A stretch of DNA of 64,000 nucleotides from Colwellia psychrerythraea 34H (GCF_000012325.1 NC_003910.7:1550001-1614000); one strand, 5' to 3'; shown: positions 7,742-17,783, numbered from the stretch's first letter. Translations and numbers: made by a program. Notes: a model not told the origin generated them from the letters alone.

Positions 7742-9844
7742 ATGCAATTAGCCGCTTATTTTAATCAGTTTGATAAAAGCCAATTACGCCATTTAACTGG
7801 CTTAGGCACACCATTATTAGTAATGGCCGCACTAGGTATGATTATCTTACCTATGCCTGCTTGGTTATTAGATATTTTATTTTCTTTTAACATCGCGCTC
7901 TCTCTCGTTGTATTACTTATTACCGTTTATACCTTAAAGCCTCTTGATTTTGGCTCTTTCCCTGCCGTTTTACTGGTTGCGACCATCTTAAGGTTAGCGC
8001 TGAATGTGGCGAGTACCCGAGTAGTTTTATTAGAAGGTCATGAAGGACCTGGAGCTGCGGGTAAAGTTATTGAAGCATTTGGCTCGGTCGTTATTGGTGG
8101 GAATTATGCTGTTGGTTTAGTGGTTTTCCTTATCTTGATCATCATTAACTTCGTGGTTGTGACGAAGGGTGCAGGGCGTATCGCTGAAGTAACTGCACGT
8201 TTTACCTTAGATGCAATGCCAGGTAAACAAATGGCAATTGATGCTGATTTAAATGCTGGCTTTATAACACAAGAACAAGCGAAAGAACGAAGAACTGAAG
8301 TAACAAGTGAAGCTGATTTTTATGGTTCTATGGATGGTGCCAGTAAGTTTGTAAAAGGTGACGCGATTGCCGGTATTTTAATCTTATTCATTAATATCGT
8401 TGGTGGCTTGATTATTGGTATGGTGCAGCATGATTTATCTTTTAGCCGTGCTGTTGAGATATATACCTTACTTACTATTGGTGATGGTTTAGTCGCTCAA
8501 ATACCTGGCTTGTTGTTATCAATTGGTACTGCAATTGTGGTCACTCGTCAAAATACGTCGCAAGACATGGGTGAGCAAGTAAGTAGTCAGCTGGGTCAAG
8601 AAAAGTCTCTTTACGTAGCAGCTGGTGTGATGTTTGTGATGGGCGTCATTCCAGGTATGCCTCATTTTGTCTTTTTGCTATTTGCTGCGATCATTGCAGC
8701 AGCTGCATTTTTTGGCGCTAGGAATAAAGTAAATCTGAAAGTTGAACTGGAAAAACAAGCACAAGATGAGATAGTTCAACACCAACAAAAAGAAGATGAA
8801 GTAAAAGAACTCGATTGGGATGATGTTAATCATGTTGATGTTATTGGTTTAGAAATTGGCTATCGTTTAATTCCTTTGGTAGATAAAGCCCAAGGTGGCG
8901 AGCTACTAAGTCGAATTAAAGGTGTGCGTAAAAAACTATCACAAGAATTTGGCTTTTTAGTACCCGCAGTGCATATTCGCGATAATTTAGACTTAGATCC
9001 TAATAGTTACCAAATATCTTTAATGGGCGTTGTTGTCGGTACGGCACAAATTAGACATGACCAAGAGCTTGCCATCAATCCGGGACAAGTATTTGGTCAG
9101 TTAGATGGCGTAGCAACGAAAGATCCTGCTTTTGGTCTTGATGCAACGTGGATTAACCAAAACCAACGTGAACAAGCGCAAACATTGGGTTATACTGTGG
9201 TCGATTCTGCAACGGTGTTAGCTACGCATTTAAGTCAAATATTAACAAATAATGCCGCCCAGTTATTAGGCCATGAAGAAGTGCAAAACCTATTGGACTT
9301 ACTGGCTAAAAACTACCCTAAGTTAGTTGAAGGCTTTGTGCCTGATACCTTAAGTTTAGGTACGGTTGTTAAAGTATTACAAAGCTTAATGAATGAAGGT
9401 GTTGCTGTACGAGATATGCGCTCTATAGTTCAAACCTTGGTTGAATATGGACCAAAAAGTCAAGATGCGGAAGTCTTAACCGCTGCTGTGAGAATTAGCT
9501 TAAGAAAATTTATCGTACAAGACCTCGTTGGTGGAGCACAAGAAGTACCCGTCATAACTTTGGCTCCTGAATTGGAACAGATGTTGCATCAATCAATGCA
9601 AATGGCAGGAGATGATGGTGCTGGTATTGAACCAGGGTTAGCGGAACGCTTACAACAATCATTAACTGAAGGGTCAAACCAGCAAGAGATGGCTGGTGAT
9701 ACACCAATATTATTAACGTCAGGAATTTTACGACATGTTTTGGCTAAGTTTGTTAAATATACTATTCCAAGCCTACGTGTAATTTCATATCAGGAGATAC
9801 CTGATGACAAACAAATTAAAATAGTTAGTGCTATTGGGCAGTAA
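7742..9844 (+). CDS. flhA: Flagellar export gate protein FlhA
   Basis: FlhA is the large ring component of the flagellar type III export gate. Its cytoplasmic ring receives cargo-chaperone complexes. The 700-residue product has about eight membrane helices in the first 320 residues, with the FHIPEP family sequence LRLALNVASTRVVLLEGHEG near residue 85 and FTLDAMPGKQMAIDADLNAG near 155. A charged linker precedes the cytoplasmic domain from about 350 (GYRLIPLVD, VRDMRSIVQTL). It is probably the first gene of a new transcription unit from the promoter at 7686-7702, leading into flhF-flhG-fliA and the che genes. The ribosome-binding site is weak (AAGTAGTA). Confidence 0.97.
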   Translation: MQLAAYFNQFDKSQLRHLTGLGTPLLVMAALGMIILPMPAWLLDILFSFNIALSLVVLLITVYTLKPLDFGSFPAVLLVATILRLALNVASTRVVLLEGHEGPGAAGKVIEAFGSVVIGGNYAVGLVVFLILIIINFVVVTKGAGRIAEVTARFTLDAMPGKQMAIDADLNAGFITQEQAKERRTEVTSEADFYGSMDGASKFVKGDAIAGILILFINIVGGLIIGMVQHDLSFSRAVEIYTLLTIGDGLVAQIPGLLLSIGTAIVVTRQNTSQDMGEQVSSQLGQEKSLYVAAGVMFVMGVIPGMPHFVFLLFAAIIAAAAFFGARNKVNLKVELEKQAQDEIVQHQQKEDEVKELDWDDVNHVDVIGLEIGYRLIPLVDKAQGGELLSRIKGVRKKLSQEFGFLVPAVHIRDNLDLDPNSYQISLMGVVVGTAQIRHDQELAINPGQVFGQLDGVATKDPAFGLDATWINQNQREQAQTLGYTVVDSATVLATHLSQILTNNAAQLLGHEEVQNLLDLLAKNYPKLVEGFVPDTLSLGTVVKVLQSLMNEGVAVRDMRSIVQTLVEYGPKSQDAEVLTAAVRISLRKFIVQDLVGGAQEVPVITLAPELEQMLHQSMQMAGDDGAGIEPGLAERLQQSLTEGSNQQEMAGDTPILLTSGILRHVLAKFVKYTIPSLRVISYQEIPDDKQIKIVSAIGQ

Positions 9845-9903
9845 CAATCAGTTAAACGTATGCAGGGCATCGTTATAACGTAGAGCTAAATAAGAGGTTG
9901 GGT

Positions 9904-11445
9904 ATGAAAATCAGACGTTTTGTTGCCAAAGATATGCGCACAGCATTAGCGCAGATAAAAGAAGAACTTGGCGTTGATGCGGTTATCATGTCCAATAAAA
10001 AAATCCCTGAAGGGGTGGAATTGATGGCTGCAGTTGATTACAACCAAGCGGTACCTCCTGCTCAGTTTTCAGAGAATAAACCTCATAAAACTGAAGTACA
10101 GGAAAATACACCGAGTGGTAGAGAGATTAGCAACGACGTAGTAAAGCTTGGACAACAAACACCGGTAAACACTACACCCTCAAATCTTAATGAAAATAGA
10201 GTTGCGCAAGCACCTGCGGATAGTTTGTCAGCTTTACTTAATCGTCAAGTGCAACAGCCAGCCCCTCAACAATTAGCTTCACAACAAGAGCCCACTAACT
10301 TAGGCGATGCTAGCATTGAGCAGCAGTTAAAGAATTTTACCGACCGCCTAAGTCATTCAACTTCTGATGCTATGCCTAGTGAACTTCAACAACAGACAGC
10401 TAACACTGAAGCTGAACTATATAATAGTGATCATATTACTGCCAATATATCTAATAATATGTCATCTTCAAGCCCACTTGCTAAAGGTATGAATGATGAT
10501 GCTCAAGTATCCTCACAAGACTTTGCTAAAATGCAGCAAGAAATGGCTTCTATTCGTTCATTGTTAGAGCATCAAGTATCAGGTTTAATGTGGCAAGATA
10601 TGGCACAAAAAGATCCTCAACGGGCGGTATTAGTAAATCGATTACTGGCTTTAGGATTAAATGAACAAATAGCGGATCAGATTGCAGGATATGTTCCTGA
10701 GCAATCACATGAGAAAGAAGCTTGGTTACAAGCAACACAACTTATCTCTCAACAAATTAATACTACACAGAATGATATAATCAATCGTGGCGGAGTCGTT
10801 GCTTTAGTCGGCCCTACCGGTGTAGGAAAAACCACTACTATTGCCAAACTTGCAGCAGGCTTTTCCCAAGTACATGGCAGCGATCAAGTTGCGCTTATTT
10901 CTACAGATACTTTCCGTATTGCCGGCTTTGAGCAATTAGCAACCTATGGAAAGATTATTGGTTGTCAGGTGAGTCTGGCTAAAGACAGTCAAGCGTTAGA
11001 TATATTATTACAGCAGTATTCGAAGAAGAAATTAATCCTAATCGATACTGCAGGTATGGGACAACGAGACATGCGCTTAGCTGAACAATTGACCGCATTA
11101 GTATCAAATGCTCGCGTAAGGATTCGAAATTATTTAGTCTTAGCGGCTAATACGCAGCAAGGTGTCATGCAAGAAAATGTAGATCGTTTTAAAAAAGTAC
11201 CATTATCGGGTTGTATTTATACTAAACTTGACGAAAGTATCAGTATTGGTGAAATAATTACAACTTCGATTCAAAATGGTTTACCAATAGGTTATCTTAC
11301 TGATGGACAAAGAGTTCCGGAAGATATTAAAGTTGCAAATGCTGAGAAATTAGTTACCCTTGCAGATAAGATGGCGACTAAGTCAGTAAATAATAATGTC
11401 ACTGTTTTACGGCCGATGCCTGTAGCACCCGCTGCAACGTTATAA
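9904..11445 (+). CDS. flhF: Flagellar placement GTPase FlhF
   Basis: FlhF is an SRP-type GTPase that marks the cell pole for flagellum assembly in polar flagellates. I start it at ATG 9904 (MKIRRFVAKDMRTAL), which has AAGAGG at 9892-9896 at good spacing; the TTG two codons earlier is less likely. The product has 513 residues. The N-terminal B domain is variable and rich in Gln, Ser and Asn to about residue 200. The NG domain follows, with GPTGVGKT at 303-310, the DTFRIAGFEQLATYG block, the DTAGMGQRD switch and TKLDE near 440. It is followed 46 bp later by flhG, its antagonist. Confidence 0.96.
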   Translation: MKIRRFVAKDMRTALAQIKEELGVDAVIMSNKKIPEGVELMAAVDYNQAVPPAQFSENKPHKTEVQENTPSGREISNDVVKLGQQTPVNTTPSNLNENRVAQAPADSLSALLNRQVQQPAPQQLASQQEPTNLGDASIEQQLKNFTDRLSHSTSDAMPSELQQQTANTEAELYNSDHITANISNNMSSSSPLAKGMNDDAQVSSQDFAKMQQEMASIRSLLEHQVSGLMWQDMAQKDPQRAVLVNRLLALGLNEQIADQIAGYVPEQSHEKEAWLQATQLISQQINTTQNDIINRGGVVALVGPTGVGKTTTIAKLAAGFSQVHGSDQVALISTDTFRIAGFEQLATYGKIIGCQVSLAKDSQALDILLQQYSKKKLILIDTAGMGQRDMRLAEQLTALVSNARVRIRNYLVLAANTQQGVMQENVDRFKKVPLSGCIYTKLDESISIGEIITTSIQNGLPIGYLTDGQRVPEDIKVANAEKLVTLADKMATKSVNNNVTVLRPMPVAPAATL

Positions 11446-11491
11446 GACTCTGGCTAATAGCTAAATATATATAATTAGAAGTAATAATTAA

Positions 11492-12334
11492 ATGATAGAT
11501 CAAGCGAGCGGCTTAAGAAAGATGCAAGGTTTACAACAAGTTAAAGTAGTAGCCGTGTCAGGCGGAAAAGGTGGTGTTGGTAAAACCAATACCTCGCTGA
11601 ATACAGCTATTGCGCTAGGACAACTCGGCAAACGGGTTTTAGTTCTCGATGCCGATTTAGGTCTTGCAAATGTCGATGTAATGTTAGGGTTAAGGGTTAA
11701 GCGTAATCTATCTCATGTATTGTCAGGAGAGTGTGAACTTGATGACATTATAATTGAAGGTCCTGCTGGCATAAAGATTATTCCTGCAACTTCTGGTTCA
11801 CAATCAATGGTGGATTTAACGCCATCTGAACATGCTGGTCTCATTCGAGCTTTCAGTGAAATGAAAACACAGTTTGATGTATTGATTGTTGATACGGCTG
11901 CTGGCATTTCTGATATGGTCTTGAGCTTCACTCGTGCCGCGCAAGATGTCATGTTGGTGGTTTGTGATGAACCTACTTCAATTACAGACTGTTATGCTCT
12001 GATGAAGTTACTGAGCCGTGATCATGGTGTATTTAAATTTAAAGTTGTTGCCAATATGGTGCGTAGTCCGAAAGAAGGACAGCAGCTTTTTGCAAAGCTA
12101 ACTAAAGTAACCGATAGATTTCTTGATGTCGCAATAGAATTAGTCGCTGTGATCCCATACGATGAAAATATGAGGAAATCAGTTCGTAAACAACAAGTTA
12201 TAGTAGAAGCATATCCACAATCTCCAGCTTCGTTAGCTTATATAGATTTAGCAAAAAAGGTAAGCCAATGGCCAATACCTAAACAAGCATCAGGGCACTT
12301 AGAATTTTTTATTGAACAGTTACTGGCTAATTAA
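11492..12334 (+). CDS. flhG: Flagellar number regulator FlhG (FleN), MinD/ParA-type ATPase
   Basis: FlhG restrains flagellar number by acting on FlhF and, in Vibrio and Pseudomonas, on the FlrA/FleQ master activator. The 280-residue product carries the deviant Walker A GGKGGVGKT at 24-32, the DADLGLANVDVMLGL motif and a Walker B region DVLIVDTAAGISD. The N-terminus contains the DQASGLRKM segment that in other FlhG proteins stimulates FlhF GTPase. The C-terminal LEFFIEQLLAN could be the membrane-targeting helix. Together with flhF it argues for a controlled, polar and low flagellar number. The old name for this type of gene is fleN or minD-like ylxH. Confidence 0.93.
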   Translation: MIDQASGLRKMQGLQQVKVVAVSGGKGGVGKTNTSLNTAIALGQLGKRVLVLDADLGLANVDVMLGLRVKRNLSHVLSGECELDDIIIEGPAGIKIIPATSGSQSMVDLTPSEHAGLIRAFSEMKTQFDVLIVDTAAGISDMVLSFTRAAQDVMLVVCDEPTSITDCYALMKLLSRDHGVFKFKVVANMVRSPKEGQQLFAKLTKVTDRFLDVAIELVAVIPYDENMRKSVRKQQVIVEAYPQSPASLAYIDLAKKVSQWPIPKQASGHLEFFIEQLLAN

Positions 12335-12373
12335 CTGACTAACTTAGCATTACTTCAGTGAGAGTAACATTAC

Positions 12374-13093
12374 GTGGTAAAAGTGAATAGCTATAATAAT
12401 CAAATTGATAAAGCAGCTCTTCTTGAACAACAAACTGTTTTAGTCAAGCGCATTGCTTATCATCTTTTAGCAAGATTGCCAGCAAGTGTTCAAGTTGATG
12501 ACTTGATACAGTCAGGAATGATTGGTTTATTTGAAGCGGCAAATAATTTTGATAACACTAAAGGCGCAAGCTTTGAAACATTTGCTGGTATCAGAATCCG
12601 TGGCGCTATGCTTGATGAAATACGCCGAGGTGATTGGACGCCGCGATCTGTTCATAAAAATAGCAGGATGATCAGTGAAGCGATAAAGCAACTTGAAGCA
12701 CAATTAGGCCGAGATGTTTCTGATGTTGAAGTTGCTGAAAAATTAGATATTTCACTGAAAGATTACCATCAGATATTGAGTGAAGTAAGTACAGGAAAAA
12801 TACTTGGTATTGATGATCTTGGTGTTAATGAAGATGCTATTAAGCCAAGTGATGACTATATTGGAGATGATCCATATCAAAGTATTGAGCGAATAGCTTT
12901 TAAAAAAGGCTTAACTCAATGCATTAAGTCTTTACCGGAACGAGAAGCTCTAGTACTGTCTTTATATTATGATGAAGAATTGAATTTACGAGAGATCGGG
13001 CAAGTACTCGATGTGAGTGAATCACGGGTAAGTCAAATTCATAGTCAAGCGATGCATCGTTTAAAAGCACGTATGCAATCTTGGCAAAGTTAA
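12374..13093 (+). CDS. fliA: RNA polymerase sigma factor FliA (sigma-28)
   Basis: FliA directs RNA polymerase to late flagellar and chemotaxis promoters and is held back by FlgM until the hook is finished. The 239-residue product starts with GTG 12374, preceded by AGTGAGAG. Region 2 contains VDDLIQSGMIGLFEAANNFD and FETFAGIRIRGAMLDEIRRGDW. Region 3 follows (SVHKNSRMI). Region 4 near the end has LPEREALVLSLYYDEELNLREIG and the helix-turn-helix VSESRVSQIHSQA. The position between flhG and cheY is the standard one for polar flagellates. Confidence 0.97.
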   Translation: MVKVNSYNNQIDKAALLEQQTVLVKRIAYHLLARLPASVQVDDLIQSGMIGLFEAANNFDNTKGASFETFAGIRIRGAMLDEIRRGDWTPRSVHKNSRMISEAIKQLEAQLGRDVSDVEVAEKLDISLKDYHQILSEVSTGKILGIDDLGVNEDAIKPSDDYIGDDPYQSIERIAFKKGLTQCIKSLPEREALVLSLYYDEELNLREIGQVLDVSESRVSQIHSQAMHRLKARMQSWQS

Positions 13094-13132
13094 TTAGACT
13101 GTGAATAAGCTAGTGATAATGAGTATAAAAAA

Positions 13133-13146
13133 TACCTAATTAGGTA
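13133..13146. promoter_or_regulatory. Perfect 14-bp palindrome between fliA and cheY
   Basis: TACCTAATTAGGTA reads the same on both strands. It lies in the 107-bp gap between the fliA stop and the cheY start, the first gap of some size after flhA. It could be an operator or a chance AT-rich palindrome. No sigma-28 consensus was recognised beside it. Confidence 0.3.
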
Positions 13147-13200
13147 AAATGAAAATGTTAGAAAAAATAATTAATTTTGAATGTTTCGCCGGAGAGTGTC

Positions 13201-13584
13201 TTGGATAAAAATATGAAAGTACTTGTAGTTGATGATTTTTCAACCATGAGACGTATAGTTAAAAATTTGTTACGTGATTTAGGTTTCACCAACATTCAAG
13301 AAGCTGATGATGGCAATACAGCGTTACCCATGCTTCAAGGTGGTGATTTTGATTTTGTTGTGACAGATTGGAATATGCCTGGTATGCAAGGTATCGATTT
13401 ACTTAAAGCGATTAGAGCAGATGCTAATCTCTCACATATCCCCGTTCTACTTATCACTGCAGAAGCTAAAAAAGAGCAAATCATTATGGCTGCTCAAGCA
13501 GGTGTTAATGGTTATATTGTTAAACCATTTACAGCCGCAACATTAAAAACTAAGCTAGATAAAATTTTTGAACGCTTAGCTTAA
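13201..13584 (+). CDS. cheY: Chemotaxis response regulator CheY
   Basis: CheY carries the phosphoryl signal from CheA to FliM at the motor. I place the start at TTG 13201, giving [18 protein letters not shown], because GGAG at 13191-13194 lies six bases ahead. The frame is open back to another TTG at 13177, which would add eight unlikely residues. In the 127-residue form the acidic pocket is D11/D12, the phospho-acceptor is D56 ([12 protein letters not shown]), the switch Thr is T86 and the conserved Lys is K108. The sequence is of the flagellar CheY3 type known from Vibrio. It is followed by cheZ 74 bp later. Confidence 0.95.
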   Translation: MDKNMKVLVVDDFSTMRRIVKNLLRDLGFTNIQEADDGNTALPMLQGGDFDFVVTDWNMPGMQGIDLLKAIRADANLSHIPVLLITAEAKKEQIIMAAQAGVNGYIVKPFTAATLKTKLDKIFERLA

Positions 13585-13658
13585 TGTGAAGGCTTTAGTT
13601 AACAGTAAATTTGTTAGCTAAATTAAGGTGTTGACAAATATTCCATTAAGGACTTTGC

Positions 13659-14402
13659 ATGAGTATAGCTATGACAGGGCGGATTTCATTAGAGCAAGCA
13701 AGATCTTTGGTTGCTTTTTTGGAGTCTGATGAGCAAGACGCAGCGGATGCGATTATTGCTGAGATTCAAAATCCAATCAATTCCGAACTTTTTGCAGAAA
13801 TTGGTAAATTAACTCGCCAGCTTCACGACTCTTTGACCAATTTTCAAGTCGATTCTAGGTTAAATGATCTTGCTACTACAGATATTCCTGATGCGAAAGA
13901 GCGATTGAATTTTGTTATTACGAGAACAGAAGAAGCCGCAAATAAAACTATGGATGCCGTTGAGGCGATATTTCCCGTAGTTGATACCATTGCTGAGCAA
14001 GTGGCAACTGTCAATCCTTCATGGACAAAGTTGATGAATAACGAGTTGGACTTGAAAGAGTTTAAATCGCTATGCATTGATATCGATACTTTATTAAAAA
14101 ATACCGGTAAAGAAACTCAACATATTCATAGCTTAATGACAGATGTATTAATGGCACAAGACTTTCAAGACTTAACAGGTCAAGTTATTCGAAAAGTTAT
14201 TGAGTTAGTTAGAGAAGTTGAAGAAAGTTTAATCAATATGCTGACAGCTTTTGGCCTGTCTGCAGAAAAAACGCAAGGACCAAGTAATCCTAAAGTAGGT
14301 GAAAACCTTGTTGAGGGACCAATTGTAAATGCAGCGAACAGAGATGATGTAGTAGAAGATCAAGATGATGTTGATGATCTTTTATCAAGTTTAGGATTTT
14401 AA
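13659..14402 (+). CDS. cheZ: CheY-P phosphatase CheZ
   Basis: CheZ removes the phosphoryl group from CheY and ends the tumble or reverse signal. The 247-residue product is mostly helical. The catalytic segment AQDFQDLTGQ places the equivalents of E. coli Asp143 and Gln147 at D171 and Q175. The last twelve residues, DDVDDLLSSLGF, are the CheY-binding C-terminal peptide. AAGGA precedes the ATG. The gene is 13 bp from cheA, whose own ribosome site (AAGGGGAA) overlaps the cheZ stop region. Length is slightly above that of the enteric protein. Confidence 0.96.
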   Translation: MSIAMTGRISLEQARSLVAFLESDEQDAADAIIAEIQNPINSELFAEIGKLTRQLHDSLTNFQVDSRLNDLATTDIPDAKERLNFVITRTEEAANKTMDAVEAIFPVVDTIAEQVATVNPSWTKLMNNELDLKEFKSLCIDIDTLLKNTGKETQHIHSLMTDVLMAQDFQDLTGQVIRKVIELVREVEESLINMLTAFGLSAEKTQGPSNPKVGENLVEGPIVNAANRDDVVEDQDDVDDLLSSLGF

Positions 14403-14415
14403 GGGGAATTACTGC

Positions 14416-16560
14416 ATGTCTTTTGAAGCAGATGAAGAAATTTTACAGGACTTTTTAGTTGAAGCGGGTGAAATCTTAGAATCGCTCTCAGAAGAACTAG
14501 TTGAACTTGAAAACGATGTAGATAATGCTGAATTACTGAATTCAATTTTCCGTGGTTTTCATACTGTTAAAGGTGGCGCAGGTTTTTTAAGCCTTGGCGA
14601 CTTAGTCGATGTCTGTCATGGCGCAGAAAATATATTTGACTTATTGCGTACCGGAAAACGCTCTGTTAATGCAGAGCTTATGGACACCATTTTATCTGCC
14701 TTAGATACTGTCAATGACATGTTTGTGATGGTACAAAATAAGGAACCACTTGTTCCTGCAGATGCTACTCTACTCGCTGAACTTGCCCGACTAAGTCACC
14801 CTGATGTAAGTACGCCAGCTGTGACTGAAGTCATTGAACAATCAACTCCGACAAATGAAGAATCAAGCTCAAGTGATGAAATGAGTGAAGATGAATTTGA
14901 AAAATTATTAGACGAACTACATGGTTCTGGCAGTGTTTCGGCATCGCCAAATCTTAGTGAACCGGCTCCTTATTCGGCACCTACACCGAGTACTGATGGG
15001 GCAAGTGATGAGATTTCAGACGATGAATTTGAATCACTATTAGATGAATTACATGGACAAGGTGCTTTTTCAGTTGACGCTGCAGCTTCCACTAACAGCG
15101 CTCTAAGTACTTCTAGTGATGATATTGATGACCTTGAATTTGAAAAGTTACTAGATGAATTACACGGTAAAGGTAATGCGCCTAAAGCTGTTGAAAGTTC
15201 GGTAACTAACAAGCCTGTTAGTATTCCAACTCCTTCCCCTGAAAAAGAAGTAAAAGCAAAGGCAGCGGTTCCTAAAAAAGTGGCTCAGAAGAAACCTGCT
15301 CAGAAAAAATCACAAGAAGAACCAGCAAAAGTTATTGCGAAAAAAGCAGCGGCTACACCAGCACCTCAAGGTGAAACAACGGTTCGTGTGGATACTAAAC
15401 GACTTGATCAAATTATGAATATGGTCGGTGAGCTTGTTTTAGTAAGAAATAGATTAACAAGTTTAGGTCTGGTTTCTGACGACGAAAATCTAAATAAAGC
15501 CGTAACCAATTTAGATGCGGTAACGACTGACTTGCAAGGCGCTGTAATGCAAACACGCATGCAGCCAATTAAAAAAGTTTTTGGTCGCTTCCCTCGTGTT
15601 GTACGTGATTTAGCGCGTAGCTTGAACAAAGATATTTCATTGATTTTGGAAGGTGAAGAGACCGATTTAGATAAAAACTTAGTGGAAGCTCTTGCTGATC
15701 CTTTGGTGCATTTAGTTAGAAACTCAGTAGATCATGGTATTGAAGCGCCAGATACTCGAGAAGCCATGGGTAAACCTAGAGAAGGTACGGTACTTCTTTC
15801 AGCCTCGCAAGAAGGTGACCATATACTGTTAACCATAAAAGATGATGGTGCAGGAATGGATGCAGAAAAGTTGAAAAATATTGCGATTGACCGCGGTGTA
15901 CTTGATGAAGAATCTGCAGCTAGAATGTCTAATAAAGAAGCCTATAGTCTTATTTTTGCCCCAGGATTTTCGACCAAAACTGAAATTTCAGAAGTTTCTG
16001 GTCGTGGTGTTGGTATGGATGTTGTCAAAACCAAAATTACGCAGCTTAACGGTACTGTCAATATTGACTCAGAATTGGGTGTTGGTACTATACTCGAAAT
16101 CAAAGTGCCATTAACTTTAGCTATACTGCCTACATTGATGGTTGTTGTCGGTAAACAAACCTTTGCTTTACCGCTCGCTTCAGTCAATGAAATTTTTCAT
16201 CTAGATTTATCAAATACAAATAGTGTTGATGGACAATTAACCATTATCGTTCGTGAGAAAGCGATTCCACTGTTTTATCTAGATCAATGGTTAGTGCGCG
16301 ACTTTGTTAAAACGTCTCGTGATAAAGGTCACGTAGTTATAGTACAGCTTGGTAATCAGCAAGTAGGTTTTGTAGTTGATAGCTTAATTGGTCAAGAAGA
16401 AGTTGTTATTAAACCACTTGATAGGTTATTGCATGGAACACCAGGGATGGCAGGTGCTACGATCACAAGTGATGGTGGTATTGCACTTATTTTAGATATA
16501 GCTAACATGCTTAAATTTTATGCGAAAAAGTCACCGATTAATAAAAGATTGCGAAATTAG
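14416..16560 (+). CDS. cheA: Chemotaxis histidine kinase CheA
   Basis: CheA is the array kinase that phosphorylates CheY and CheB. The 714-residue product has an HPt domain at 1-105, with phospho-His H49 in FRGFHTVKGGAGFL. From about 130 to 325 there is a long acidic and then Lys/Ala/Pro-rich linker where a P2 domain would be expected; I see no P2 fold but three copies of an EFEkLLDELHG motif. The dimerisation domain starts at about 328 (RVDTKRLDQIMNMVGELVLV), the ATPase domain has HLVRNSVDHG and DDGAGMD, and the CheW-like domain ends the protein. The order cheZ-cheA-cheB is standard. The linker probably docks CheY or polar array proteins (inference). Confidence 0.97.
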   Translation: MSFEADEEILQDFLVEAGEILESLSEELVELENDVDNAELLNSIFRGFHTVKGGAGFLSLGDLVDVCHGAENIFDLLRTGKRSVNAELMDTILSALDTVNDMFVMVQNKEPLVPADATLLAELARLSHPDVSTPAVTEVIEQSTPTNEESSSSDEMSEDEFEKLLDELHGSGSVSASPNLSEPAPYSAPTPSTDGASDEISDDEFESLLDELHGQGAFSVDAAASTNSALSTSSDDIDDLEFEKLLDELHGKGNAPKAVESSVTNKPVSIPTPSPEKEVKAKAAVPKKVAQKKPAQKKSQEEPAKVIAKKAAATPAPQGETTVRVDTKRLDQIMNMVGELVLVRNRLTSLGLVSDDENLNKAVTNLDAVTTDLQGAVMQTRMQPIKKVFGRFPRVVRDLARSLNKDISLILEGEETDLDKNLVEALADPLVHLVRNSVDHGIEAPDTREAMGKPREGTVLLSASQEGDHILLTIKDDGAGMDAEKLKNIAIDRGVLDEESAARMSNKEAYSLIFAPGFSTKTEISEVSGRGVGMDVVKTKITQLNGTVNIDSELGVGTILEIKVPLTLAILPTLMVVVGKQTFALPLASVNEIFHLDLSNTNSVDGQLTIIVREKAIPLFYLDQWLVRDFVKTSRDKGHVVIVQLGNQQVGFVVDSLIGQEEVVIKPLDRLLHGTPGMAGATITSDGGIALILDIANMLKFYAKKSPINKRLRN
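14887..15174 (+). repeat. Three-copy acidic docking motif inside the CheA linker
   Basis: Residues 158-172, 202-216 and 239-253 of CheA are near-copies of one motif: an acidic lead, then EFEKLLDELHG or EFESLLDELHG, then a Gly two residues later. Spacing is 44 and then 37 residues, joined by Ser/Pro/Ala-rich spacers. The motif resembles the CheY-binding FliM N-terminus (DEIDALLHG) and the CheZ C-terminus (DDLLSSLGF), both visible in this window. Confidence 0.75.
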
Positions 16561-16643
16561 TGAATCACAAGTAAATCACTTAAGTATATTGCAATAGTGT
16601 GAATATTTAGTGTAAATATAAATAGCATAAGCAGAGAGATTAA

Positions 16644-17783
16644 ATGGCCTACAAGGTACTTGTTGTTGATGATTCTAGTTTTTTTAGACGCAGAGTTACT
16701 GACATCCTTAATAAAGATCCAAAATTAAACGTTATTGATGTGGCCGTTAACGGTCAAGAAGCAGTAGATAAAGCTTTATTGCTTAAACCAGATGTTATTA
16801 CGATGGATATCGAAATGCCAATTCTTAATGGCATTGAAGCCGTAAGAAAAATTATGGCTCAATCTCCAACATCAATATTAATGTTTTCATCCCTAACCCA
16901 CCAAGGAGCGAAAGCAACCTTAGAAGCACTTGATGCCGGGGCATTGGATTTTTTACCGAAAAAATTTAGTGAGATAGCTAAAAATAGTGATGAAGCTGGT
17001 AGCCTATTACGCCAACGAGTCGTAGAAATAGCGAGAAAATCTGAATTTTCAAAACAACGCACACGTACTCGGCCAGCGGCAGTAAATATTAGTCCAAAGT
17101 CTTCAAGATTAATTGCAGATCAACATAGGCCATTAGCATCAACTTCTTCTTTAGTAACTAAAGATAAAAAAGTTATGGCTGCTATTACTCGAAGCTCGGG
17201 TAAAGAATATAAATTATTGGCAATTGGTACATCAACAGGTGGTCCAGTAGCCCTACAAAAGATATTAGTTCAACTTGAAGAGAATTTTCCTTTACCAATC
17301 ATAATCGTTCAGCATATGCCAGCAGCATTTACAGCAGCATTTGCTAGTCGCTTGAATTCTTTGTGTAAAATATCGATTAAAGAAGCCGCTGATGGGGATG
17401 TTTTAAAACCCGGTTGTGCTTACTTAGCCCCAGGTGGGCGACAAATGCTTATTTCCGGTAGTGAAAATTCAGCAAAGATTAAAATTTTAGATGATGACTC
17501 TCCCAAAATAACCTTTAAACCTAGTGTTGATATTAGTTTTGGCTCAGCCGCAAAAACATTTGCTGGCAAAGTTTTAGGAGTGATTTTAACTGGAATGGGC
17601 TCTGATGGTAAAGAAGGAGCCAGAATGTTAAAAGCTAAAGGGGCAACTATTTGGTCTCAGGACGAGCAGTCCTGTGTAGTTTATGGTATGCCTCAGGCTA
17701 TCGACAAAGCAGGAATATCTGAATTATCTCTCTCTTTGGACTCTATGGCTGCATCGATGGTAAAGGAAATCAGTCGTGGATAA
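16644..17783 (+). CDS. cheB: Chemotaxis glutamate methylesterase CheB
   Basis: CheB is the receptor methylesterase/deamidase, activated by phosphorylation from CheA, that brings about adaptation. The 379-residue product has a receiver domain at 1-110 with D9/D10 and phospho-acceptor D55 (VITMDIEMP), a Ser/Arg-rich linker, and the catalytic domain from about 190. The catalytic triad is visible as S197 in GTSTGG, H224 in VQHMPAAFT and D321 in TGMGSDG. AGAGAG precedes the ATG. The gene overlaps the motC start by 8 bp. The partner methyltransferase cheR is not in the window. Confidence 0.97.
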   Translation: MAYKVLVVDDSSFFRRRVTDILNKDPKLNVIDVAVNGQEAVDKALLLKPDVITMDIEMPILNGIEAVRKIMAQSPTSILMFSSLTHQGAKATLEALDAGALDFLPKKFSEIAKNSDEAGSLLRQRVVEIARKSEFSKQRTRTRPAAVNISPKSSRLIADQHRPLASTSSLVTKDKKVMAAITRSSGKEYKLLAIGTSTGGPVALQKILVQLEENFPLPIIIVQHMPAAFTAAFASRLNSLCKISIKEAADGDVLKPGCAYLAPGGRQMLISGSENSAKIKILDDDSPKITFKPSVDISFGSAAKTFAGKVLGVILTGMGSDGKEGARMLKAKGATIWSQDEQSCVVYGMPQAIDKAGISELSLSLDSMAASMVKEISRG

